Below, one piece after another: positions 42,303 to 51,381 of a DNA stretch of 64,000 nt; the stretch's first letter is position 1, and every line of letters starts with the position of its first letter. The notes under the pieces are model-generated. The model did not search any database. It saw nothing but the letters and a program-made list of their open reading frames with translations, and was not told where the DNA came from. The stretch is from JANNAT01 sp031384605. Its GTDB lineage: Bacteria > Pseudomonadota > Alphaproteobacteria > Rhodobacterales > Rhodobacteraceae. Location of the stretch: assembly GCA_031384605.1 (NCBI GenBank), contig JANNAT010000094.1, forward strand, positions 1 through 64,000. Reading direction: 5' to 3'. Position numbers and translations under genes: made by a program.

Positions 42303-44012
42303 ATGCCCACCCCAATTTCCCGCGCCTCTTATGCCAGCATGTATGGCCCCACCACGGGGGATCGGCTTCGGTTGGGCGATACGGACCTGGTCTTGCAGGT
42401 CGAACGCGATCTGACGACGTATGGTGAAGAGGTGAAGTTCGGCGGCGGCAAGGTGATCCGCGATGGCATGGGGCAATCCCAGATTTCACGTGCGGGCGGT
42501 GCGATGGACACGGTGATTACCAACGCGCTGATCGTCGATTACACCGGCATATATAAGGCCGATGTGGGCCTGCGTGATGGACGGATTGCGCGGATTGGTA
42601 AGGCGGGCAACCCGGATACGCAAAGCGGCGTTGACATCATTATCGGACCGGGAACTGAGATTATTGCCGGCGAAGGCCGGATTTTAACTGCAGGCGGCAT
42701 GGACGCGCATATCCATTTCATCTGCCCGCAGCAGGTTGAAGACGCGCTGCATTCCGGGATCACCACGATTTTGGGCGGTGGCACTGGCCCCGCGCATGGC
42801 ACGCTTGCCACCACCTGCACACCGGGGCCTTGGCATATTGGCCGGATGATGCAGGCCTTTGATGCGCTGCCGATCAACGTGGGGATTTCCGGCAAGGGCA
42901 ACGCCAGCCTGCCCGAGCCTTTGCATGAAATGGTGAACGCCGGGGCTTGTGCGTTGAAACTGCACGAAGATTGGGGCACCACGCCTGCCACGATTGATTG
43001 CGCGCTAAGCGTCGCTGACGCGATGGACATTCAAGTGATGATCCATACCGATACCTTGAACGAGTCCGGTTTTGTCGAAAACACCCTTGCCGCCATCAAA
43101 GGCCGCACCATCCATGCTTTTCATACCGAAGGGGCGGGCGGCGGCCATGCCCCTGATATCATTAAGGTTGTCAGCCACCCGAATGTGATCCCGTCATCGA
43201 CCAATCCGACGATGCCCTACACCGTCAACACCATCGAAGAACATCTTGATATGCTGATGGTGTGCCATCACCTTGACCGCCGGGTGCCCGAAGACGTGGC
43301 CTTTGCCGAAAGCCGGATTAGGCGCGAAACCATCGCCGCCGAGGATATCTTGCACGATATGGGCGCGTTTTCGGTGATTTCTTCTGACAGCCAAGCGATG
43401 GGTCGGGTCGGCGAAGTGATCACCCGCACCTGGCAAACCGCGCATAAAATGCGTCAGCAACGCGGGGCTTTGCCGCAAGATCTGGGGCGCGCGGATAATT
43501 TCCGTATCAAGCGCTATATCGCGAAATACACCATCAACCCGGCGATTGCGCATGGCATGTCCGCCCATATCGGCAGTATCGAGGTGGGCAAACGTGCCGA
43601 TCTGGTGTTGTGGAGCCCGGCGTTCTTTGGGGCCAAGCCCGAAATGGTGCTGTTGGGCGGGGTGATTGTGGTGGCACAAATGGGCGATCCGAACGCGTCA
43701 ATCCCTACGCCGCAACCGGTTTATACCCGTCAGATGTTTGGCGCTTTGGGGCGGTCGGTAGAACGCAACGCGGTGATTTTCGTCAGCCGCGCGGGGTTTG
43801 AAAATGGCATCGGCACTCGGTTGGGACTGGCCAAAGACACTGTTGCGGTAGAACACTGCCGGGGCATCGGAAAGGCTGACATGCGCCTGAACGATGCGAC
43901 CCCGCAGATCGAAGTGGATTCCGAAACCTATGTCGTGCGCGCGGATGGCGAGGTTCTGACCTGTGAACCCGCGTCGGAACTGCCGCTGGCGCAACGCTAT
44001 TTCCTGTATTGA
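42303..44012 (+). CDS. ureC: Urease subunit alpha (catalytic)
   Basis: The 569-residue catalytic subunit with the di-nickel site. Nickel-binding GGMDAHIHFICPQQ, the carbamylated lysine in GACALKLHEDWG, further His in HTDTLNESG and HAFHTEGAGGGHAPD, and the mobile flap His in MVCHHLDRRVPED are all intact, so the enzyme should be active. It starts immediately after the ureB stop codon. Confidence 0.98.
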   Translation: MPTPISRASYASMYGPTTGDRLRLGDTDLVLQVERDLTTYGEEVKFGGGKVIRDGMGQSQISRAGGAMDTVITNALIVDYTGIYKADVGLRDGRIARIGKAGNPDTQSGVDIIIGPGTEIIAGEGRILTAGGMDAHIHFICPQQVEDALHSGITTILGGGTGPAHGTLATTCTPGPWHIGRMMQAFDALPINVGISGKGNASLPEPLHEMVNAGACALKLHEDWGTTPATIDCALSVADAMDIQVMIHTDTLNESGFVENTLAAIKGRTIHAFHTEGAGGGHAPDIIKVVSHPNVIPSSTNPTMPYTVNTIEEHLDMLMVCHHLDRRVPEDVAFAESRIRRETIAAEDILHDMGAFSVISSDSQAMGRVGEVITRTWQTAHKMRQQRGALPQDLGRADNFRIKRYIAKYTINPAIAHGMSAHIGSIEVGKRADLVLWSPAFFGAKPEMVLLGGVIVVAQMGDPNASIPTPQPVYTRQMFGALGRSVERNAVIFVSRAGFENGIGTRLGLAKDTVAVEHCRGIGKADMRLNDATPQIEVDSETYVVRADGEVLTCEPASELPLAQRYFLY

Positions 44013-44018
44013 GGCCCG

Positions 44019-44522
44019 ATGCCCGATCTTCCCGCCGCCCATGTTTTGCACCGCGCTGGCCACTGGTCAAACGCCTTTGATCGGGTAATCCTCAGCTATG
44101 ATGAGCGGTTTTTGCGCCGCAAACGGTTGGAAACCGCACATGCCGAGGGGTTTCTCGTCAGCCTGCCCGAAACCACCAGCATGGCACACGGCGACGCGTT
44201 TGAACTGCTGGATGGCCGCCTGATCGAAGTGATTGCCGCCGAAGAACCGGTTCTGGCGATCACCGGTGATCTGGCACGATTGGCCTGGCATATCGGCAAC
44301 CGCCACACGCCGTGCCAGATTGAAGCTGCGCGGTTGCTGATCCGCCAAGACCATGTGCTGGAGGCGATGCTGCGGCAGATGGAAGCCGGGATAGACTACC
44401 GGATGGAGCCTTTCACCCCCGAAGGCGGTGCCTATGGCCATGGCCGCACGCTGGGGCATGATCACGGGCCGGATCAATCCGGGTTCGCCGTAACGGCGGT
44501 ATTTCAGATGGGTAAAGGATGA
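44019..44522 (+). CDS. ureE: Urease accessory protein UreE
   Basis: The nickel metallochaperone that hands Ni2+ to UreG/UreDF. 167 residues; the metal-binding His of the C-terminal domain is in AWHIGNRHTPCQIE. The C-terminal tail has only a few His (YGHGRTLGHDHGPD), so it is not of the strongly His-rich storage type. GAGG precedes the ATG. Its TGA overlaps the ureF start (ATGA). Confidence 0.94.
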   Translation: MPDLPAAHVLHRAGHWSNAFDRVILSYDERFLRRKRLETAHAEGFLVSLPETTSMAHGDAFELLDGRLIEVIAAEEPVLAITGDLARLAWHIGNRHTPCQIEAARLLIRQDHVLEAMLRQMEAGIDYRMEPFTPEGGAYGHGRTLGHDHGPDQSGFAVTAVFQMGKG

Positions 44523-45157
44523 CCGACACGCCTGCCCTGCTGTCGCTGATGCAATGGCTGTCGCCTGCTTTTCCGACCGGGGCCTATGCCTATTCGCACG
44601 GGCTGGAATGGGCGATATCGGCGGGCGATGTGACCGATGCTGCATCCGCGCAAGCCTGGCTGGGGGATGTTTTGCAGCATGGCACCGGATGGCAAGATGC
44701 TGTGATTTTGGCGCAGGCGCTGCGGCACGGGGCCGATCATGCCGCCTTGGCTGACTATGCCCGCGCGCTGGCCCCGTCGCGCGAACGGCTGGTCGAGACT
44801 ATGGATCAAGGGGTTGCCTTTGCACGGGGGGTTTCGGCGTTGGGCAATTGGGTTGATCCCGGCCCTTTGAGTGTCGCGGTTGGTCAGGCTGCGGCCAGAT
44901 TGGCCCTGCCGCCCACCCAAGTGATCGCGCTTTATTTGCACGCTTTCGCCGCCAATCTGGTATCCGTTGCTGTGCGGTTTGTGCCCTTAGGCCAATCCGC
45001 TGGGCAGCGTGTTCTGACGGCCCTGCACCCGGTGATCATCGCCGTAGCCGATGCCGCTGCCACCGCGGGCCTTTCAGACATCACCACCGCCACAATCGGG
45101 GCCGATCTGGCGGCAATGCGACACGAAACCATGGACGTAAGGATTTACCGCACATGA
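44519..45157 (+). CDS. ureF: Urease accessory protein UreF
   Basis: UreF acts as a GTPase-regulating partner between UreD and UreG in nickel insertion. 212 all-helical residues starting with LLSLMQWLSPAFPTGAYAYS, the family hallmark. Overlaps ureE and ureG by ATGA at both ends, so the three are translationally coupled. Confidence 0.95.
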   Translation: MTDTPALLSLMQWLSPAFPTGAYAYSHGLEWAISAGDVTDAASAQAWLGDVLQHGTGWQDAVILAQALRHGADHAALADYARALAPSRERLVETMDQGVAFARGVSALGNWVDPGPLSVAVGQAAARLALPPTQVIALYLHAFAANLVSVAVRFVPLGQSAGQRVLTALHPVIIAVADAAATAGLSDITTATIGADLAAMRHETMDVRIYRT

Positions 45158-45789
45158 CTGATCTCGGCCCGTTGCGCGTAGGTATTGGCGGCCCGGTGGG
45201 GGCTGGCAAGACCACTTTGACCGAACATTTGTGCCGCGCCTTGGCGCATCGTTGTTCGATGGCGGTGATCACCAATGACATTTACACCCGCGAAGATGCC
45301 GATTATCTGACCCGCGCCCAAGTGCTGCCCGCAAACCGGATCAGGGGGGTGGAAACCGGCGGTTGCCCGCACACTGCGATCCGCGAAGATGCCAGCATTA
45401 ATCTGGCGGCGGTGGCGGATTTGCGCGGGGCCTTTCCCGATCTGGACCTGATCTTGATCGAATCCGGCGGCGACAATCTGGCGGCAACGTTTTCACCCGA
45501 GCTGGCCGATATCTCGATCTATGTGATCGACACTGCCGCAGGCCAGGACATTCCGCGTAAACGCGGGCCCGGCGTGGCGCGGTCGGATCTGCTGGTGGTC
45601 AATAAAACCGATCTGGCACCCTATGTGGGCGTTGATCTGGTAATGTTGGAAGCCGACACCACTGCCGCGCGCGCGGGGCGGCCCTATGTTCTGGCGCAAC
45701 TGCGGCATGGCAAAGGGGTCGATGATGTGATTGCGTTTCTAGAGCGCCATGGCGGTTTGGCGTTAAAGGCGAAGATTTCAGCAGGCTGA
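45154..45789 (+). CDS. ureG: Urease accessory GTPase UreG
   Basis: A SIMIBI GTPase driving nickel insertion. P-loop GIGGPVGAGKTTLTEHL at the start, the CPH-type metal motif in VETGGCPHTAIREDAS, switch region ESGGDNLAATFSPELAD and base specificity VVNKTDLAPYVG. 211 residues, normal. Last gene of the operon; I see no clear terminator before the tRNA. Confidence 0.97.
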   Translation: MTDLGPLRVGIGGPVGAGKTTLTEHLCRALAHRCSMAVITNDIYTREDADYLTRAQVLPANRIRGVETGGCPHTAIREDASINLAAVADLRGAFPDLDLILIESGGDNLAATFSPELADISIYVIDTAAGQDIPRKRGPGVARSDLLVVNKTDLAPYVGVDLVMLEADTTAARAGRPYVLAQLRHGKGVDDVIAFLERHGGLALKAKISAG

Positions 45790-45841
45790 AATGACATTAA
45801 CTGTCGCGCGCAAAGCCCTGAATTTTCGATTATAAAGGGAA

Positions 45842-45917
45842 TGGTGGGTCGTGACGGACTCGAACCGCCGACATTCTCGGTGTAAACGAGACGCTCTACC
45901 AACTGAGCTAACAACCC
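45842..45917 (-). tRNA. tRNA-Val (TAC)
   Basis: 76 nt with encoded CCA. Acceptor GGGTTGT / ACGACCC, discriminator A, anticodon stem TCTCG/CGAGA with loop TTTACAC (anticodon TAC), T-arm GGCGGTTCGAGTCC. Confidence 0.96.
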
Positions 45918-46016
45918 AACTTGGCATCGTTTACTGAACACAGGCCGGAGATGCAAGTCAGGTTTTAGGGCTAATTTTGGTCCAGAGCGGAAAATAACGG
46001 TGTGGCTGGCTTAAAA

Positions 46017-46100
46017 GTGGGGGTTTCACACCCCCGTCTCGATCGCAGAGCGATCAGGCCCCCCCGTGGAATATTTTCACCAAAATGAAGCCAAATTTAA
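46017..46100 (-). repeat. Structured intergenic element, copy R4
   Basis: On the plus strand: GGGGGTTTCACACCCCC, central stem GTCTCGATCGC-AGA-GCGATCAGGC, then CCCCCGTGGAATATTTTC, a CCAAAATGAA box and AAATTTAAG. It lies downstream of the minus-strand tRNA-Val(CAC), the only copy next to an RNA gene. Confidence 0.8.
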
Positions 46101-46128
46101 GGTAAATTTAAGCGAAATTGAAGGGAAG

Positions 46129-46203
46129 TGGTGGGAGATAAGGGATTTGAACCCCTGACATCATCGATGTGAACGATGCGCTCTACCACTGAGCTAATCT
46201 CCC
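46129..46203 (-). tRNA. tRNA-Val (CAC)
   Basis: 75 nt with encoded CCA. Acceptor GGGAGAT / ATCTCCC, anticodon stem CATCG/CGATG with loop TTCACAT (anticodon CAC), T-arm AGGGGTTCAAATCCCTT. Confidence 0.95.
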
Positions 46204-46216
46204 ATAAGGGCGATGT

Positions 46217-46657
46217 TTAGCCCGCCTCGCCCGCATCTGCAAGACCTTCGATTTTTGCCTTTTTGCCACCGGGTTTGGCCGGCATGCGGCGCAGTTTCAG
46301 CGTCATCATAGACCCGTTTGCCAGATCGCGCGACCGCCCGACCCGCAGTTTTCCAAAGGGTGGCAGGTTCAGAACTTCGCCAGATTCAAGCGCGCGACCC
46401 AGTTCGACAAGCGTCGCCTCGACAATGTCGCGCACCTCTTTTTTCTTGAAATCGCCCGCGTTTGATACCCGCTCGACCAAATCCTTGACCCGCAGCGCGA
46501 CAGACACCTTGGCATCTGCGCCATCGCCCGCGTCGTGCGCCGGGGCAGCCTTGGCGGCGCCTGCGATTTTCTTGTCAGCAACAGCCTTTGGCCCAGCACC
46601 TTTGGTGGCGTTTTTCTTAATGGCGATCGTTTTCGGGGCAGCAATTTTCGCAGGCAT
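46217..46657 (-). CDS. HU/IHF-family DNA-binding protein with basic N-terminal tail
   Basis: A 146-residue nucleoid-type protein. The C-terminal ~95 residues are an HU/IHF fold (VKDLVERVSNAGDFKKKEV, LGRALESGEVLNLPPFGKLR with the DNA-intercalating arm region). In front is a ~50-residue Lys/Ala-rich low-complexity tail (IAIKKNATKGAGPKAVADKK) like a histone H1 tail. Typical HU is about 90 residues, so the tail is an addition; it probably binds DNA nonspecifically. ATG at 46655-46657. Confidence 0.8.
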   Translation of the reverse strand: MPAKIAAPKTIAIKKNATKGAGPKAVADKKIAGAAKAAPAHDAGDGADAKVSVALRVKDLVERVSNAGDFKKKEVRDIVEATLVELGRALESGEVLNLPPFGKLRVGRSRDLANGSMMTLKLRRMPAKPGGKKAKIEGLADAGEAG

Positions 46658-46751
46658 GGCTGGGCTCTTTCGTTGTTTCTTGTTTGAAAACGACCGTAGA
46701 TTATTAATTCCAAACTGGAAACAGTTCTGATCACTTACGCCAAATTTTACA

Positions 46752-46788
46752 AATAAAAACGGCGCGACCAAGGTAAAGGTCGCGCCGT
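46752..46788 (-). terminator. Intrinsic terminator of lon
   Basis: Perfect 11-base arms ACGGCGCGACC (46759-46769) and its complement (46778-46788), followed on the minus strand by TTTTTATTT. It lies about 20 bases after the lon stop. Confidence 0.92.
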
Positions 46789-46808
46789 CAATTGCCTGGC
46801 TTTAACGA

Positions 46809-49217
46809 TCAGTGCGCAGATCGTGGTGCCACTGTTCCAGATGCCAGCGCGCGGGCTGCGGCAGCGGCTTCTTCAACCGCTTCGTCCCATTCCACCGCTT
46901 CGGGTTGCCGCACCAAGGCCTGCGCCAGCACTTCACGCACGTTGCTGACCGGAATAATGATCAGCCCGGCTTTGACGTTATCGGGGATCTCTATCAGATC
47001 TTTTTCATTCTCAACCGGAATGAACACAGTCTTGATCCCGCCGCGCAACGCCGCCAGCAGTTTCTCTTTCAGCCCACCGATCGGCATCGCATTGCCACGC
47101 AAGGAAACCTCGCCGGTCATGGCGATATCTTTGCGCACCGGAATGCCCGTCAACACCGACACAATCGCCGTGACCATCGCCAGACCTGCCGAAGGGCCGT
47201 CTTTGGGCGTCGCCCCGTCCGGCACGTGGACGTGGATATCCAGCGTTTCGAATTTCGGCGGTTTGACGCCAATTTCTGGACTGATAGAGCGCACGAATGA
47301 CGCCGCCGCTTCGATGCTTTCTTTCATTACATCGCCCAGTTTGCCTGTGGTTTTCATCCGCCCCTTGCCGGGCAGCCGCAACGCTTCAATAGACAGCAAT
47401 TCACCGCCAACGGACGTCCACGCCAGACCGGTGACCACGCCGACCTGATCGGTCGCCTCAGCCAAGCCATAGCGATAGCGCTTGACGCCAAGATAACCTT
47501 CCAGCTTGTCGGGGGTCACCACCACCGATTTGGCGGTTTTCTTGACAATCTCGGTCACCGCTTTGCGCGCAAGTTTGGCGATTTCACGCTCAAGATTACG
47601 CACGCCCGCTTCGCGTGTGTAGGTGCGGATGATTTCTTGCAGCGCGTCATCGGTGATAGAGAATTCACCCTTTTTCAACGCATGGCCTTCGGTCTGCTTG
47701 GCGATCAGATGGCCCTTGGCGATTTCACGCTTTTCATCTTCGGTATAGCCCGAAAGCGGGATAATTTCCATCCGGTCCAGCAGCGGGCTGGGCATGTTAT
47801 AGCTGTTGGCGGTAGTGATAAACATCACGTTCGACAGATCATATTCGACTTCCATATAGTGGTCGATGAACGTCGAGTTTTGTTCAGGGTCCAACACCTC
47901 CAGCATGGCCGATGCCGGATCGCCGCGGAAATCCTGCCCCATCTTGTCAATCTCATCCAACAAAATCAACGGGTTGGTTGTTTTTGCCTTTTTCAGCGCC
48001 TGAATGATCTTACCGGGCATAGAGCCGATGTAGGTGCGTCGGTGGCCGCGAATTTCGGATTCGTCACGCACACCGCCCAAGGAAATGCGGATAAATTCGC
48101 GCCCCGTGGCCTTGGCAACCGACCGGCCAAGCGAGGTTTTACCCACGCCGGGGGGGCCGACCAAGCACAGGATCGGGCCTTTCAACTTGGCCGACCGCGC
48201 CTGCACCGCAAGATATTCAACAATGCGGTCCTTGACCTTTTCAAGGCCATAATGATCGGCGTCCAGCACCTTTTGGGCCGCCCCCAGATCCTTTTTGACG
48301 CGGCTTTTCGTGCCCCACGGCACCGCCAGCAGCCAATCAAGATAGTTGCGCACAACAGTTGCTTCCGCGCTCATCGGGCTCATATTCTTCAGCTTTTTCA
48401 GCTCTGCCTCGGCCTTGTCGCGCGCCTCTTTTGAAAAGGCGGTTTTCTTGATCCGGGCCTCAAGTTCGGCCAATTCGTTCTGGCCTTCTTCGCCGTCGCC
48501 CAGTTCCTTCTGAATGGCCTTCATCTGCTCATTCAAATAATATTCGCGCTGGGTGCGTTCCATCTGGGTTTTCACCCGCGATTTGATCTTCTTTTCCACC
48601 TGCAAAACGCTCATCTCGCCTTGCATCTGGCCGAAGACTTTTTCCAGCCGTTCGGCGACATCCAGCGTTTCCAACATGTCTTGCTTGATTGCCACGTCAA
48701 TCCCAAGATGCCCCGCAACCAGATCGGCCAAACGGGCGGGTTCACGGGTTTCCGACACCGCCGAAAGCGCCTCTTCGGGGATATTTTTCTTGACCTTGGC
48801 ATAGCGTTCAAATTCTTCGGCCACCGCCCGCACCAGCGCCCCGGCTGACGGTTTATCACCGGGGGTTTCCGACAGGGCTTCGGCACGGGCCTCAAAATAT
48901 ACGGAATTCTCAATGAATTCCGTGATTTTGACCCGCATTTTCCCCTCTACCAGCACTTTGACGGTGCCATCGGGCAATTTCAGCAGTTGCAGAACATTTG
49001 CAAGCACCCCGACACGGTAGATGCCGTCGATGGATGGATCGTCAACCGATGGGTCGATTTGTGACGAAAGCAGAATTTGCTTGTCGTCCGCCATCACCTC
49101 TTCCAGCGCGCGCACCGATTTTTCACGCCCCACGAACAGCGGCACGATCATATGCGGAAACACCACGATATCGCGCAGCGGCAAAACCGGGTAACTGAGG
49201 CTAAGTTTGTCAGTCAT
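46809..49217 (-). CDS. lon: ATP-dependent protease Lon
   Basis: A hexameric AAA+ serine protease degrading misfolded and regulatory proteins. LON substrate domain (residues ~10-205), AAA+ with Walker A GPPGVGKTSLGRSVA and Walker B LILLDEIDKMG, and the protease domain with the catalytic Ser in PDGATPKDGPSAGLAM and Lys in GGLKEKLLAAL. 802 residues from the ATG at 49215-49217, which has AAGGAT upstream; a longer in-frame start at 49277 lacks support. A promoter candidate lies at 49293-49321. Confidence 0.96.
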   Translation of the reverse strand: MTDKLSLSYPVLPLRDIVVFPHMIVPLFVGREKSVRALEEVMADDKQILLSSQIDPSVDDPSIDGIYRVGVLANVLQLLKLPDGTVKVLVEGKMRVKITEFIENSVYFEARAEALSETPGDKPSAGALVRAVAEEFERYAKVKKNIPEEALSAVSETREPARLADLVAGHLGIDVAIKQDMLETLDVAERLEKVFGQMQGEMSVLQVEKKIKSRVKTQMERTQREYYLNEQMKAIQKELGDGEEGQNELAELEARIKKTAFSKEARDKAEAELKKLKNMSPMSAEATVVRNYLDWLLAVPWGTKSRVKKDLGAAQKVLDADHYGLEKVKDRIVEYLAVQARSAKLKGPILCLVGPPGVGKTSLGRSVAKATGREFIRISLGGVRDESEIRGHRRTYIGSMPGKIIQALKKAKTTNPLILLDEIDKMGQDFRGDPASAMLEVLDPEQNSTFIDHYMEVEYDLSNVMFITTANSYNMPSPLLDRMEIIPLSGYTEDEKREIAKGHLIAKQTEGHALKKGEFSITDDALQEIIRTYTREAGVRNLEREIAKLARKAVTEIVKKTAKSVVVTPDKLEGYLGVKRYRYGLAEATDQVGVVTGLAWTSVGGELLSIEALRLPGKGRMKTTGKLGDVMKESIEAAASFVRSISPEIGVKPPKFETLDIHVHVPDGATPKDGPSAGLAMVTAIVSVLTGIPVRKDIAMTGEVSLRGNAMPIGGLKEKLLAALRGGIKTVFIPVENEKDLIEIPDNVKAGLIIIPVSNVREVLAQALVRQPEAVEWDEAVEEAAAAARALASGTVAPRSAH

Positions 49218-49292
49218 TTGGGTATCCTTTATTGGCAGGACGGTCAGGGCCCCAACGCGCGGCAGCCGTTTGATCATCCCCTTCAGACGCTA

Positions 49293-49321
49293 TATCTGGT
49301 ATCGGCCGGGGGGGCTGTCAA
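49293..49321 (-). promoter_or_regulatory. Candidate lon promoter
   Basis: On the minus strand TTGACA (49321-49316), 17 bases, CAGATA (49298-49293), about 75 bases before lon. The -35 is perfect and the -10 is weak; a heat-shock sigma (RpoH) promoter would also be reasonable here. Confidence 0.4.
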
Positions 49322-49435
49322 CCATTGCATTGCAACAATAATGCGCCGACGCTTGCGCCGGGGCAAGTCTGGTTTGATCAAGATTTTAGCAGATTGCGAG
49401 GAACTCTGTTTCGGGGGGCGCCTTAATGGCGGCCC

Positions 49436-50566
49436 TCAGACCGGCTCGATATCGCCATCAGCGCGAAGCGCATGGAAATCGGCCACGAACAGCGTCAGGG
49501 TCTGGGTGGCAATAGCATCGCGCAAACCTTGCATAAGCTGTTGGTAGTAATGCAGATTATGCCATGTCAGAAGCATGGATGCGATGATTTCCTGACTGCG
49601 CAGCACGTGGTGCAGATAGGCGCGGGAATAGCTGGCACAACAGGGGCAACTGCAGTTTTCGTCCAGTGGACGCGGATCGTCGATGTGGCGGGCGTTGCGC
49701 AGATTGACCTGACCGCGCCGCGTCCAGCCCTGCCCGGTGCGGCCCGACCGGGATGGCAACACGCAATCCATCATATCAATGCCACGCGCGACAGCCCCCA
49801 CGATATCATCGGGCTTGCCCACCCCCATCAGATAGCGCGGTTTATCGGTGGGCAGCATATCCGGGGCATAGTCCAGCACGCCAAACATCGCTGCCTGCCC
49901 CTCACCCACCGCTAAACCGCCAACTGCGTAGCCATCAAAACCGATTTCCGTCAGGGCTTTGGCGGATTCTTCGCGCAAGGCTTGCGTGACGCCGCCCTGC
50001 ATGATGCCAAAAAGCGCATGGCCGGGGCGATCCCCGAAGGCATCGCGACTGCGCTGCGCCCACCGCATCGACAGCGCCATCGACTTTGCAACCTCGGCAT
50101 CTGTGGCGGGCAGTGCGGGGCATTCGTCAAAGCACATGACAACATCAGACCCGAGCAGTTTTTGAATCTCCATGCTGCGTTCAGGCGACAGCATGTGTTT
50201 GGACCCGTCATAGTGGCTGGAAAACCGCACCCCCTCTTCGGTCAGTTTGCGCAAGGCCGACAGCGACATCACCTGAAAGCCGCCCGAATCTGTCAAAATC
50301 GGCCGATCCCAGTTCATGAACCGGTGCAGCCCCCCCAGATTGGCGATGCGTTCGGCCGTAGGGCGCAGCATCAGATGATAGGTGTTGCCCAACAAAATAT
50401 CCGCCCCCGTCGCGCGCACCGATCCCGGCAGCATCGCTTTGACGGTGGCCGCCGTGCCAACAGGCATAAACGCAGGCGTGCGAATATCGCCGCGCGGGGT
50501 GGAAATAACCCCGGTGCGTGCCCGCCCATCGGTGCCATGCAGTGTAAAGCCAAACGCCGTTGTCAT
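49436..50566 (-). CDS. tgt: tRNA-guanine transglycosylase
   Basis: Tgt exchanges guanine for preQ1 at position 34 of tRNAs with GUN anticodons, the step before QueA. 376 residues; catalytic/nucleophile Asp residues in TDSGGFQVMSL and GGLAVGEGQ region, and zinc ligands in CSCPCCASYSRAYLHHV. ATG at 50564-50566 with GGGGAT upstream. Divergent from the TetR gene; the shared leader has two small GC hairpins. Confidence 0.95.
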   Translation of the reverse strand: MTTAFGFTLHGTDGRARTGVISTPRGDIRTPAFMPVGTAATVKAMLPGSVRATGADILLGNTYHLMLRPTAERIANLGGLHRFMNWDRPILTDSGGFQVMSLSALRKLTEEGVRFSSHYDGSKHMLSPERSMEIQKLLGSDVVMCFDECPALPATDAEVAKSMALSMRWAQRSRDAFGDRPGHALFGIMQGGVTQALREESAKALTEIGFDGYAVGGLAVGEGQAAMFGVLDYAPDMLPTDKPRYLMGVGKPDDIVGAVARGIDMMDCVLPSRSGRTGQGWTRRGQVNLRNARHIDDPRPLDENCSCPCCASYSRAYLHHVLRSQEIIASMLLTWHNLHYYQQLMQGLRDAIATQTLTLFVADFHALRADGDIEPV

Positions 50567-50647
50567 GGTTATCCCCGGTTGCCGTTGCCCTTTTGGGCGA
50601 TTGGGGGCACAAAGTGAAGGGGGATGCGCCCCCTTTGGATTTTGCCG

Positions 50648-51262
50648 ATGCCAATAACCCCACCCCGCCCGATGGAACGCCGAAGCGCCGAAGACCGCCG
50701 TGCGCAAATTGCCGCCGCGGCCTTACGCTGTTTGCAGCAGGTTGGGCACGCAGGTGTCACCGCGCGCAAAGTGGCCGCGGAAGCGGGGATATCGCTGGGC
50801 CATATCAGCTATCATTACAAAGACATGAACGGGGTGCTGGTGGCCGCCTTTACCCTGGCCGCCGAAGCGGTGCAGGCGGCGGGCCGCGCCCAGTTGGACG
50901 TGCGCGGCGGCACCCCGACAGAACGCTTGGACAGGTTCTTGCGGGCCGGATTTACCCCCGATCTGATGACGCCCGCGCATCTGCGCCTGCGCATTGATCT
51001 GTGGTCGGCGGCCCTGACCGAAACCGATATCGCGGCGATAGAGCGGGGCTTGTATGACAGCCATCGTGGTGCTGTCGAGACGTTGTTAGAGCGGATGGCC
51101 GCCGATTATGCGATCGAACGGGTGCCGGTGGTGGCCGATATGATCATGGCGACGCTGGATGGGTTGTGGCTGGACTGGCTGCGGCGCAGTGATGCGGTGG
51201 CCGTGAAGAACGGTCTGGACGGCTGCGTTTTGTTCGCGCGATTGCGGTTGGGGGGCAGTTAA
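50648..51262 (+). CDS. TetR-family transcriptional regulator (BetI-like)
   Basis: A 204-residue TetR protein: N-terminal HTH (AALRCLQQVGHAGVTARKVA, then GISLGHISYHYKDM) and a helical ligand domain with BetI-like features (RLRIDLWSAALTE, AIERGLYDSHRGAVETLLER). No choline/betaine genes lie nearby, so its ligand is unknown; the convergent amino-acid ABC operon is the nearest candidate target. Start at ATG 50648 or 50672 (MERRSAEDRRAQ). Confidence 0.82.
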   Translation: MPITPPRPMERRSAEDRRAQIAAAALRCLQQVGHAGVTARKVAAEAGISLGHISYHYKDMNGVLVAAFTLAAEAVQAAGRAQLDVRGGTPTERLDRFLRAGFTPDLMTPAHLRLRIDLWSAALTETDIAAIERGLYDSHRGAVETLLERMAADYAIERVPVVADMIMATLDGLWLDWLRRSDAVAVKNGLDGCVLFARLRLGGS

Positions 51263-51279
51263 CGGGGTTGGCGCGGCAA

Positions 51280-51365
51280 GTGGGGGTTTTCACACCCCCG
51301 CCCCAATATCTGCGATATTGGGACTCCCCCGTGGGATATTTTTGGACAGATGAAACAAATTTTAG
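51280..51365 (-). repeat. Structured intergenic element, copy R5
   Basis: On the plus strand: GGGGGTTTTCACACCCCC (one extra T in the loop), central stem CCCAATATC-TGC-GATATTGGG, then CCCCCGTGGGATATTTTT, GATGAA and AAATTTTAG. Tail 16 bases from the stop of the leftward permease gene. Confidence 0.85.
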
Positions 51366-51381
51366 TCAAGTTGTAATAAGG

